Position numbers and translations under genes: made by a program | Notes under the pieces: generated by a model | What the model was told of the DNA's origin: nothing | The model's input: the letters and a program-made list of their open reading frames with translations, nothing else | The model's database searches: none | Assembly: GCA_025933895.1 (NCBI GenBank) | Contig: JAICZB010000187.1 | Coordinates: 1 to 5,239, forward strand | Source of the DNA: Thermoleophilia bacterium | Lineage (GTDB): Bacteria > Actinomycetota > Thermoleophilia > Gaiellales > Gaiellaceae | Length of the DNA stretch: 5,239 bases | Direction: 5' to 3' | Shown here: positions 1-5,239 of the stretch, piece by piece | Layout of the letters: the number at the start of each line of letters is the position of its first letter | Numbering within the stretch: the stretch's first letter is position 1

Positions 1-694
1 GCTCGCCCCGCAGCCGCGCGACGAGCCGGTCGAGCGCGGATTCGTCGGCGCCTGCGGCGAGGAGCCGGTTTCGGATCCCGTCGGTCGCCTCGATCTCCTC
101 GAGCACCTCGGCGAGCGTTCGGCCGGCCGGCTGCAGGATCCGGTTGCGCCGCTCGCGTTCCTGCTCGTCCGACGCCTCCGCGAGCCACGCGTCGTTGTGC
201 GGCGCCCAGCTCTCGTCACTCAGCGCGTGATCCGCGGCAATCGTGTCCGGCTCGACACCGGCGAGCCAGAGCGCCATTCCGCAGGCGATCCCGGTGCGGT
301 CGCGGCCGCCGGCGCAGTGGATCGCGGCGGGCGGCTCGGCCTCGCCGAGCGCCGTTAGCGCCTGTGCAAGCTCGGCTCGGTAGTGATCGGCGAGGGCGAA
401 ATAGGCCTCCCGCATCGAGGGCCAGTCCCACGCGGCGCGCACGGGACGAGGATCCATCCCCTGGCGCACCACCGGCACCGGCAGCGGGTCGATCCCGTCG
501 CGCTCGTGCTCGCGATCGGGTCGCAGGTCGACGATCAGCGAGACGTCGTACTCGACGAGCGCCCGACGACCCTCCTCGCTCAGGCCGGGCAACCAGTCGG
601 CACGCACGACGACGCGGTAAGCGGTCTCGCCGCCGCCGATGAGCGGCAGGCCGCCGAGGTCGCGGACGTTGACGCAGCCGTCCCAGCGAAGGAT
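1..694 (-). CDS. PtpB-like tyrosine/dual-specificity phosphatase (Y_phosphatase3 type), 3' end beyond the window, start unclear
   Basis: About 231 residues are visible and the frame is open to the left edge, ending in ARLRGE, probably close to the true C-terminus. The P-loop is IHCAGGRDRTG (322-290), with the nucleophilic cysteine codon at 316-314 and the arginine at 298-296. The N-terminal signature WDGCVNVRDLGGL (685-647) and the IVDLRPDRE segment (535-507) are those of the Y_phosphatase3 family, which includes mycobacterial PtpB. Such enzymes dephosphorylate tyrosine, serine/threonine or phosphoinositides, and the substrate here is unknown. No signal peptide is seen, so it is probably cytoplasmic. 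The oddity is the start. The frame opens after a TGA at 805-803, yet has no ATG, GTG or TTG before the GTG at 607-605, which lies downstream of the RDLGG motif. I place the start provisionally at ATC (694-692). A CTG or a one-base sequence error near 700 is an alternative. It follows the cupin without a gap and appears to be in the same transcript. Confidence 0.8.
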   Translation of the reverse strand, partial: MLRWDGCVNVRDLGGLPLIGGGETAYRVVVRADWLPGLSEEGRRALVEYDVSLIVDLRPDREHERDGIDPLPVPVVRQGMDPRPVRAAWDWPSMREAYFALADHYRAELAQALTALGEAEPPAAIHCAGGRDRTGIACGMALWLAGVEPDTIAADHALSDESWAPHNDAWLAEASDEQERERRNRILQPAGRTLAEVLEEIEATDGIRNRLLAAGADESALDRLVARLRGE

Positions 695-698
695 CCGC

Positions 699-1109
699 TC
701 AGGCTTCGCTGGTGCCTTCGCGTCCGTAGCGGTCCTCGAGCCGGACGACGTCGTCCAGGTGCGGCGTGGAGACCTCGAGGATCGTCGTGTCCTCGAGCGC
801 GGTCACGCGGTGCACGGTGCCGGGCCGGAAGCGGAAGCACGCGCCGGCGGTGACGACCTCCTCGTCGAGCGCCTCCTGGCCCGTCTCGCCGAGCTCCAGC
901 CGCGCGCGGCCGCTCTCGACGTACCAGCTCTCGTCCTTCTCCCGATGGAACTGGAGCGAGAGCGACTCGCCCGCGCGCACGAAGAGGATCTTCCCGACGT
1001 AGGCGTCGGCGTGGGCCCAGATCAGCTCCCAGCCCCACGGCTTCTCGACCCGGCGCGTCTCGAAGGAGAAGCGGTCGAGCGAGCCGTAGTTCGGCGAGTC
1101 GACGCTCAC
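699..1109 (-). CDS. Single-domain cupin, related to the C-terminal domain of type II phosphomannose isomerase
   Basis: This 136-residue cytoplasmic protein is one cupin barrel. The stretch KPWGWELIW (23-31), the VRAGESLSLQFHREKDESWYV segment (44-64, split here by its features) and RPGTVHRV (95-102) match the cupin half of bifunctional mannose-6-phosphate isomerase/mannose-1-phosphate guanylyltransferases. Likely metal ligands are His55, Glu60 and His100. The usual second histidine of HxH is replaced, giving HRE, as happens in some small relatives. Beside a nucleotidyltransferase it may act as the isomerase partner (fructose 6-phosphate to mannose 6-phosphate) or as a sugar-binding or sugar-isomerising cupin; the family gives no more certainty than that. 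The GTG start at 1109 overlaps the upstream stop by four bases (GTGA), and an AAAGG ribosome site sits eight bases before it, which decides the start. It ends at a TGA (701-699) inside the zone where the phosphatase must begin. Confidence 0.85.
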   Translation of the reverse strand: MSVDSPNYGSLDRFSFETRRVEKPWGWELIWAHADAYVGKILFVRAGESLSLQFHREKDESWYVESGRARLELGETGQEALDEEVVTAGACFRFRPGTVHRVTALEDTTILEVSTPHLDDVVRLEDRYGREGTSEA

Positions 1110-1813
1110 GCCAGCTGCCTTTGCGGCCGCCAGTCGGGATGTGCCTCGAGAAACTCGGACGCGCGGCGGAGATCCTTCGGCGTGTTCACCGTGAGCCAGA
1201 CGCCTTCGTGACGATGCGCGTGCAACCTGCGCTCGCTCGCCAGCTGCGGAAACGTGGAGGCCTCGTGGTCGCCCTTCTCGGGCAGCAGCGCGAGCGCGTC
1301 CTCGCCGAGGACGTAGACGCCGGAGTTGACCCAGTGCTCGAGCACCGGCGCCTCCCGGAAGCCGCTGATCGTGCCGTCGCCCTCGACCTCGACGACCCCG
1401 AACGGCGAGCGCACCTGCGCGACGACGATCGTCCCGGCCGCGCCGCTCGCCTCGTGCTCGGAGAGGAGAGCGCGGAAGTCGACGTCGAGGAGCTCGTCGC
1501 CGTTGAGCGCGAGCACAGGCCCTTCTTCCCGGCGTCGCGTGGCTGCGAGCCGGAACCCTCCGCCGCGGCCGAGCGGCTCGTCCTCCCCCACCGCATCGAC
1601 CTCGGCGCCAAGGCCGGCGAGCGCGTTGACGAATGCATCCTCGTCTCCAGCGCGGCAGGCGACGATGACACGCGTCACGCCGCTGTGGGCCAGGCGGGCG
1701 ACCGTGTACTCGGCGAGCGGGAATCCTGCGACCTGAACGAGCGGCTTCGGCAATCCCTGCGCCGCCTCGCCCAGTCGCTCCGCCTTGCCCCCCGCAAGGA
1801 GGAGTGCCTCCAT
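1106..1813 (-). CDS. Sugar-1-phosphate nucleotidyltransferase (NTP_transferase family)
   Basis: The 235-residue protein has a GT-A-like nucleotidyltransferase fold and should join a sugar 1-phosphate to an NTP, giving an NDP-sugar and pyrophosphate. Visible motifs are the N-terminal nucleotide loop LLAGGKAERL (5-14), PKPLVQVAG (22-30) with the lysine that contacts phosphate, PLGRGGG (80-86), NGDELLDVD (104-112) with the metal-binding Asp106, VNSGVYVL (162-169) and a terminal TVNTPKDL (208-215). Length fits the short form without an added hexapeptide acyltransferase domain. The usual GGxGTRL is here GGKAERL, and the WxDIGTP-type motif is TVNTP, so it is a divergent subfamily. The base (GDP, dTDP or UDP) and sugar cannot be read from sequence. 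The cupin next door weakly points to mannose or a heptose. The frame stays open upstream to 3100, but that part lies antiparallel to nothing conserved and inside the dehydrogenase in another frame. The ATG at 1813 starts the conserved motif and overlaps the dehydrogenase stop as TGATG, suggesting coupled translation. Confidence 0.88.
   Translation of the reverse strand: MEALLLAGGKAERLGEAAQGLPKPLVQVAGFPLAEYTVARLAHSGVTRVIVACRAGDEDAFVNALAGLGAEVDAVGEDEPLGRGGGFRLAATRRREEGPVLALNGDELLDVDFRALLSEHEASGAAGTIVVAQVRSPFGVVEVEGDGTISGFREAPVLEHWVNSGVYVLGEDALALLPEKGDHEASTFPQLASERRLHAHRHEGVWLTVNTPKDLRRASEFLEAHPDWRPQRQLA
1118..1122 (-). promoter_or_regulatory. Ribosome binding site of the cupin gene
   Basis: AAAGG on the minus strand lies eight bases before the GTG at 1109, inside the end of the nucleotidyltransferase gene. 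It is the clearest Shine-Dalgarno sequence in the window and supports the GTG start. Confidence 0.55.
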
Positions 1814-3153
1814 CAGGTGTTCAGCTCGCGATCGCGAGACGGCTGCGGACTGCCATTGACTCCCCCGGGCGTCGCCTTGGTGGGTCGGCCGATCGCCTCG
1901 TACTCGAACCCGGCGGCCGCCGCGGCGGCAGGGTCGAGGAGGTTCCGGCCGTCGACGATGAGCGGTCTCGCCATCGCGTCTCGGACCTCGGCAGTCGTGA
2001 GCTCGCGCAGCTCGGCCCACTCGGTGACGATCACGGCGGCGTCGGCGCCGCGGACCGCGTCGAGGACGGAGTCGCAGATCTCGACTCCCTGCAGGTCGTC
2101 GGGCCGCGCGATCGGATCCCAGGCGCGCACCTCGGCGCCTTCCGCGAGGAGGCGGTAGGCGATGATCCGGCTCGGTGCCTCGCGCATGTCGTCGGTGTTC
2201 GGCTTGAACGCCAACCCGAGCAGCGCGACGGTGCGCCCGCGCAGGCTGCCGAGCCGCTGCTGGAGCTTCTGCACCACGCGCCGCTTCTGGAGCTCGTTCA
2301 CCTCCCAGACCGCCTGCAGCAGCAGGAACGGGTAGCCCGAGTTGCCGGCGAGCTGCTTCAGTGCGGTGACGTCCTTGGGGAAGCAGCTGCCGCCGAAGCC
2401 GATGCCGGCCCGGAAGAAATGCGGCCCGAGCCGGTGGTCGAGGCCGACGCCGCGCGCGACCTCGACGACGTCGGCGCCGACGAGCTCGCAGACGTTCGCG
2501 ATCTCGTTGATGAAGCTGATGCGCGTCGAGAGGAAGGCATTGGCCGCGAGCTTCACGAGCTCCGCCGAGGCGACGTCCATGCGCAGGAGCTCCGTCTCGA
2601 TCCCCTGGTGGAGCTCGACGACGCGTTCCCCGTCGGCCGGGTCGAAGGCGCCGACGACGACGCGGTCGGGATGCATGAAGTCCGCGACCGCGGTTCCCTC
2701 CGCGGTGAACTCGGGGTTCGAGACGTAGCCGACGTTCTCGAGGCCGCGCGCGTCGAGCCGCGCGCGCACCGTCGCGCCGGTGCCGACCGGGACGGTGCTC
2801 TTCATCACGAGCAGCGGGCGGCCCGGCACGTCCTCCGGGATCTCGTCCACGACCGTCCAGACGGCGGAGAGGTCGGCGTCGCCGGAGTACGTCGGCGGTG
2901 TTCCCACAGCGACATAGAGGAAGTCGGCGCCGTCGACGGCCTCCCCCACCTCGAGCGCGAACGAGATGCGGTCGCGACAGCGCTCGAGCACTTCCTCGAG
3001 GCCGGGCTCGTAGATCGGCACCTCCCCCGCCCGCAGCCGCTCGATGCGCTCGGGCAGGACGTCGCGGACGACGACCTCGTGGCCGAGATCCGCGAAGCAC
3101 GCTCCGGTGACGAGGCCGACGTAGCCGGCCCCGAAGATCCCGATCCTCGCCAC
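1813..3153 (-). CDS. ugd: UDP-glucose 6-dehydrogenase
   Basis: This cytoplasmic enzyme (446 residues, the usual size) oxidises UDP-glucose to UDP-glucuronate in two NAD-dependent steps, supplying an acidic sugar for envelope polysaccharide. The N-terminal Rossmann fold opens with GxGYVG (8-13), followed by YEPGL (48-52) and VGTPP (83-87). The known catalytic set is present: Thr120 in KSTVPVGT, Glu148 in NPEF, Lys201 and Asn205 in KLAANAFLS, and the nucleophile Cys257 in GFGGSCFPKD with Asp261. The C-terminal UDP-binding domain contains GLAFKPNTDDMREAPS (313-328) and the IVDGRN motif (399-404). A run of alanines (409-414) and a 24-residue polar tail after IGRP are unremarkable extras. The GTG at 3153 is the only start that keeps the Rossmann motif at the N-terminus. 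An AGGG lies just two bases before it, closer than a good ribosome site should be, so coupling to the preceding gene is plausible. Its TGA shares one base with the next ATG. UDP-ManNAc or GDP-mannose dehydrogenase are less likely alternatives in the same superfamily. Confidence 0.93.
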   Translation of the reverse strand: MARIGIFGAGYVGLVTGACFADLGHEVVVRDVLPERIERLRAGEVPIYEPGLEEVLERCRDRISFALEVGEAVDGADFLYVAVGTPPTYSGDADLSAVWTVVDEIPEDVPGRPLLVMKSTVPVGTGATVRARLDARGLENVGYVSNPEFTAEGTAVADFMHPDRVVVGAFDPADGERVVELHQGIETELLRMDVASAELVKLAANAFLSTRISFINEIANVCELVGADVVEVARGVGLDHRLGPHFFRAGIGFGGSCFPKDVTALKQLAGNSGYPFLLLQAVWEVNELQKRRVVQKLQQRLGSLRGRTVALLGLAFKPNTDDMREAPSRIIAYRLLAEGAEVRAWDPIARPDDLQGVEICDSVLDAVRGADAAVIVTEWAELRELTTAEVRDAMARPLIVDGRNLLDPAAAAAAGFEYEAIGRPTKATPGGVNGSPQPSRDRELNT

Positions 3154-3171
3154 GGCCCTAGGGTAATCCGA

Positions 3172-5163
3172 TCAGCGCTTGAGCGGCCTGAGGCTCTTCG
3201 CGATGGCGATCATCGTCGAGTTCGAGAGCTGGTTGAGGATCGTGTTCACGACCCAGTACGTCGCGCCCTTCGTGCGGAGGGCGACCATCTGGAGGTTGCC
3301 GCTGATCGAGTAAAGCAGGAGCTTCCCGCCGCGGTACGGGATCGAGCCGGTCGGGTTCTGGAGGATCGGCGCCGAGCTCCACGTACTCTCCTCGATCTGC
3401 CAGTACTCCTCGCCTCCGTTGATGTTGAAGGTGAGCGCGACCTCGTGCTGGTTCTTCAGCGGCTTGAAGGCGCGGACGCCCTCGTCGGACGAAAGTGCCG
3501 AGCCCCGCGCGACCTTGTGCGGCACCATCAGCGGGAAGTGCACCTGGTCGTAGACCTGGCGCAGTCCCGGGGCCGTCATCGCCGCGCCGTCACTCACCTG
3601 CGGCGGCTGCTTCGGCTGCACCTTCGGACGCGTGTGGACGACGAGCCTGCCGCCGAAGCTCGTCCCGACGGTGACGACGGTCAACGGGTTCCCGGCCTGC
3701 TTCGCAAACCCCGCGATGGTCGTCGTCATCTGAGCGACCCTGGTGTGCGAGCCGAACAGCGGCCGTAGCTGCTGCGCGGCCCGCTGCGCGTTCGGCTGGA
3801 CCGGGTCGTAGTACACGGTCGTGTCGCTCTGCACCTTCGGCGCGTCGGCCACCTCGCCCGACGGCAGCGACTTCGTCGAGTAGCCGCGCCTCGTGAGCAG
3901 GAAGCTCGTGTTCGCGGCCTCGCCGGCCGTCTTGCCCGCGTTGAGGACGAGCACGGAGATCGCCTGCTTCGCCAGCTTGGGCTGCTGCTTCTTCACGGTC
4001 TTCTTGTGACCGCCGAACTGATCGTTGACGACTCCGGCATCGCGAACGTCCGGGTAGCGGAAACTGTGCACCGCGGCCGCGATCGAGCTCGGGGAGGTCT
4101 GAAGCATGTCGGCCCCTCCGACGACGATGTTCTGGAAGTCGTTGAGCGGGATCGAGTTGCGGAAGAGGTGCCCGGGCGGCAGGCCGGAGAGGAGGCCGAG
4201 GTACGACTTGAGCTCCTCCGGAGTCACGGAACCGCCGCCGCCCCTCGCGATCTCGACGTTGTGCTTCAGGTCTCCGACTATCTTGACCGCGTTCAAGATC
4301 GAGAGGCTCGTCTTGACCCGGCTCTTCAGCGCATCGAGGAAGAGCTGCTGCCTGCCGGTGCGGTAGATGTCGCTGTCGGTGTGGCGGTAGCGGACGTACG
4401 AGAGCGCCTCGGCGCCGTCGAGCTTCTGGTAGCCCGGATGGAGGTTGATCGCCGACGTGCCCGTGTTCGGAGCGATGAAGTACCGGCGGTCGACGTTCAG
4501 GTAGATGCCGTGCAGGTGGTCGACGACCTGCGTGAACGCGTGGAAGTCGAGCGTGATCAGGTAGTTGATGTGGAGGCCGGTCAGCTTCTCCATCGTGTCG
4601 AGGGTCGCCGCCGGACCGTTGCTGCAGAGCGACCAGGCCGAGTTGATGCGGCTGTGCGTGTAGACCGTGTCCCCGTTGCAGTAGATCGGCACGTACAGAT
4701 CGCGCGGGAACGAGAGCAGCGAGAGCGTGTCGTTCTTCGGGTTGGCCCGGAGCAGCATCAGGGTGTCGGAGTTGGAGCCGGCATACGGATTCGGGCCCTT
4801 GGGCGCGCCGCGGACGTCGTAGCCTGCGACGAGCGCGATCGCCGGTTGGGACGGCGAGGGGATAGCGGTCAGTTGCTTGTTCTTCACGATCTTCTTGAGG
4901 TCCGGGCTGCGCGGCCCCACCGCGCTGAGGGCCTCGTGCCCGTACAGATAGATCCCACCGGCCGCGCCCGTCGCCACCACGACGATCGCGAGCACGAGCC
5001 AGCCGAAGCCGCGCAGGAGGACGCCGACCAGCGACCGGCGAGGCGGATCCGGTTGCCGGTAGCGCACGATCGGGCCGAACAACGGCGGCAGTGCCGCATG
5101 GCCGTTGCCATTGCCGTTCGGGCCGCCGGCCCGCCCGATTCCGCGCTTCAACGTCGTCCGCAT
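3172..5163 (-). CDS. LCP (LytR-CpsA-Psr) family cell-wall polymer ligase with LytR_C and an extra C-terminal domain
   Basis: The 663-residue protein is a predicted membrane-anchored phosphotransferase. The LCP family moves lipid-linked glycopolymers (teichoic acid, capsule, arabinogalactan) onto peptidoglycan outside the cell. Residues 1-44 are a basic, Gly/Asn-rich cytoplasmic tail. One transmembrane helix lies at about 45-74. The LCP catalytic domain spans about 105-300. Its family motifs are visible: SDTLMLLR (131-139), SFPRDLYV (151-158) and the Arg/Asp cluster VRYRHTDSDIYRTGRQQ (257-273), which in known LCP proteins binds the pyrophosphate and metal. A Lys-rich linker (386-400) leads to a LytR_C module (about 402-500, beginning ISVLVLNAG). 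A Pro-rich linker (512-523) then leads to an unassigned domain (about 530-663). Cys162 and Cys180 could form an extracellular disulfide. I chose the ATG at 5163 because it precedes the tail and helix, but it has no clear Shine-Dalgarno sequence. It is the first gene of the cluster, 18 bases ahead of the dehydrogenase. The family call is firm; the polymer it handles is unknown. Confidence 0.93.
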   Translation of the reverse strand: MRTTLKRGIGRAGGPNGNGNGHAALPPLFGPIVRYRQPDPPRRSLVGVLLRGFGWLVLAIVVVATGAAGGIYLYGHEALSAVGPRSPDLKKIVKNKQLTAIPSPSQPAIALVAGYDVRGAPKGPNPYAGSNSDTLMLLRANPKNDTLSLLSFPRDLYVPIYCNGDTVYTHSRINSAWSLCSNGPAATLDTMEKLTGLHINYLITLDFHAFTQVVDHLHGIYLNVDRRYFIAPNTGTSAINLHPGYQKLDGAEALSYVRYRHTDSDIYRTGRQQLFLDALKSRVKTSLSILNAVKIVGDLKHNVEIARGGGGSVTPEELKSYLGLLSGLPPGHLFRNSIPLNDFQNIVVGGADMLQTSPSSIAAAVHSFRYPDVRDAGVVNDQFGGHKKTVKKQQPKLAKQAISVLVLNAGKTAGEAANTSFLLTRRGYSTKSLPSGEVADAPKVQSDTTVYYDPVQPNAQRAAQQLRPLFGSHTRVAQMTTTIAGFAKQAGNPLTVVTVGTSFGGRLVVHTRPKVQPKQPPQVSDGAAMTAPGLRQVYDQVHFPLMVPHKVARGSALSSDEGVRAFKPLKNQHEVALTFNINGGEEYWQIEESTWSSAPILQNPTGSIPYRGGKLLLYSISGNLQMVALRTKGATYWVVNTILNQLSNSTMIAIAKSLRPLKR

Positions 5164-5170
5164 GCGAGAT

Positions 5171-5189
5171 CGGCGCCACGGCGGCGCCG
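5171..5189 (-). promoter_or_regulatory. Leader hairpin directly before the LCP start
   Basis: CGGCGCC and GGCGCCG form a perfect 7-bp stem with a 5-base loop, ending seven bases before the ATG at 5163. All stem pairs are G-C, so it would be very stable in mRNA and would cover the place where a ribosome site is expected. There is no U-run, so it is not a typical terminator. It may limit translation of the LCP gene, or be a chance product of high GC. Confidence 0.4.
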
Positions 5190-5195
5190 GCTCCG

Positions 5196-5225
5196 AGGAT
5201 AGCTCAGCTTCCGGAAGAGGCGGAA
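5196..5225 (-). promoter_or_regulatory. Weak candidate promoter for the gene cluster
   Basis: On the minus strand a TATCCT (5201-5196) resembles a sigma-70 type -10 box, with TTCCGC (5225-5220) 18 bases upstream as a poor -35 box. A start of transcription near 5189 would give a leader of about 26 bases made mostly of the hairpin. Upstream, a short frame beginning ATG (5236) ends at TGA (5206-5204) and could be the tail of another gene, so the cluster could also continue beyond the window. The promoter match is loose. Confidence 0.25.
5208..5217. promoter_or_regulatory. 10-bp perfect palindrome, possible operator
   Basis: CTTCCGGAAG reads the same on both strands and lies between the candidate -35 and -10 boxes, a usual place for a repressor. 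A second CTTCCG half occurs nine bases away on the minus strand (5226-5221). Palindromes of this length also occur by chance in GC-rich DNA. Confidence 0.25.
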
Positions 5226-5239
5226 GCGACCTTCATCCC

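Noticed and set aside
580..1038. Minus-strand frame across the cupin/phosphatase junction
   Set aside because: It carries neither the cupin nor the phosphatase motifs, and its composition is that of an out-of-frame translation.
1911..1934. GCC/GCG repeat tract in the dehydrogenase gene
   Set aside because: It encodes a short alanine run in the variable region before the conserved GFxYxxIGR end and is a common simple-sequence drift in GC-rich genes.
1814..3100. Upstream extension of the nucleotidyltransferase frame, which would make a 664-residue protein
   Set aside because: The extra 429 residues are Arg/Ala-rich shadow translation of the dehydrogenase gene. The conserved nucleotidyltransferase motif begins at the ATG at 1813.
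3156..3163. CCCTAGGG palindrome between the LCP and dehydrogenase genes
   Set aside because: Only 8 bp with no loop. It contains the AGGG that may serve as a poor ribosome site, and there is no further sign of an operator or terminator.
1804..3768. Long plus-strand open frame of 654 codons
   Set aside because: It lies opposite the dehydrogenase and the end of the LCP gene, has the Asp/Arg/Val-rich composition of a GC-driven antisense frame, and shows no recognisable motif.
3590..5179. Minus-strand open frame of 529 codons
   Set aside because: It is the shifted-frame shadow of the LCP gene, highly Arg-rich and without motifs.
4006..5202. Plus-strand open frame of 398 codons
   Set aside because: It is antisense to the well-supported LCP gene, with low-complexity Arg/Val/Asp composition and no domain.

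Overview
The window is GC-rich and tightly packed, with five genes all on the minus strand. Frequent alternative starts (two GTG, one ATG, one unclear), stop/start overlaps and the protein styles (a three-part LCP protein with a LytR_C module, a mycobacterial PtpB-like phosphatase) suggest a high-GC actinobacterium. A deep-branching lineage such as the Thermoleophilia is possible. This placement is an inference from composition and domain style, not from a marker gene.

In the direction of transcription (right to left) the layout is as follows. A short leader (about 5164-5239) carries a weak candidate promoter, a 10-bp palindrome and a perfect 7-bp hairpin. It is followed by a membrane-anchored LytR-CpsA-Psr (LCP) protein with an extra C-terminal domain (3172-5163). 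After 18 bases comes a UDP-glucose 6-dehydrogenase (1813-3153). A nucleotidyltransferase of the sugar-1-phosphate type (1106-1813) shares one base with it. A single-domain cupin related to the C-terminal part of type II phosphomannose isomerases (699-1109) overlaps that gene by four bases. Last is a PtpB-like HCxxGxDRTG tyrosine phosphatase (about 694 down to the left edge), whose 3' end is cut off by the window. No stretch over 300 bases lacks a gene, and I saw no RNA gene, mobile element, CRISPR array or terminator.

The cluster reads as one transcription unit for making and placing a cell-envelope polysaccharide. The dehydrogenase would supply UDP-glucuronate. The nucleotidyltransferase, perhaps with the cupin, would act on a second activated sugar. 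The LCP protein would transfer finished, lipid-linked polymer onto the cell wall. The phosphatase may act in regulation or on a phospho-sugar or phospholipid. The individual families are known, and no wholly new system is visible. The points most worth a second look are the missing normal start codon of the phosphatase, the unassigned third domain of the LCP protein, and the non-canonical nucleotide-binding signature of the nucleotidyltransferase.
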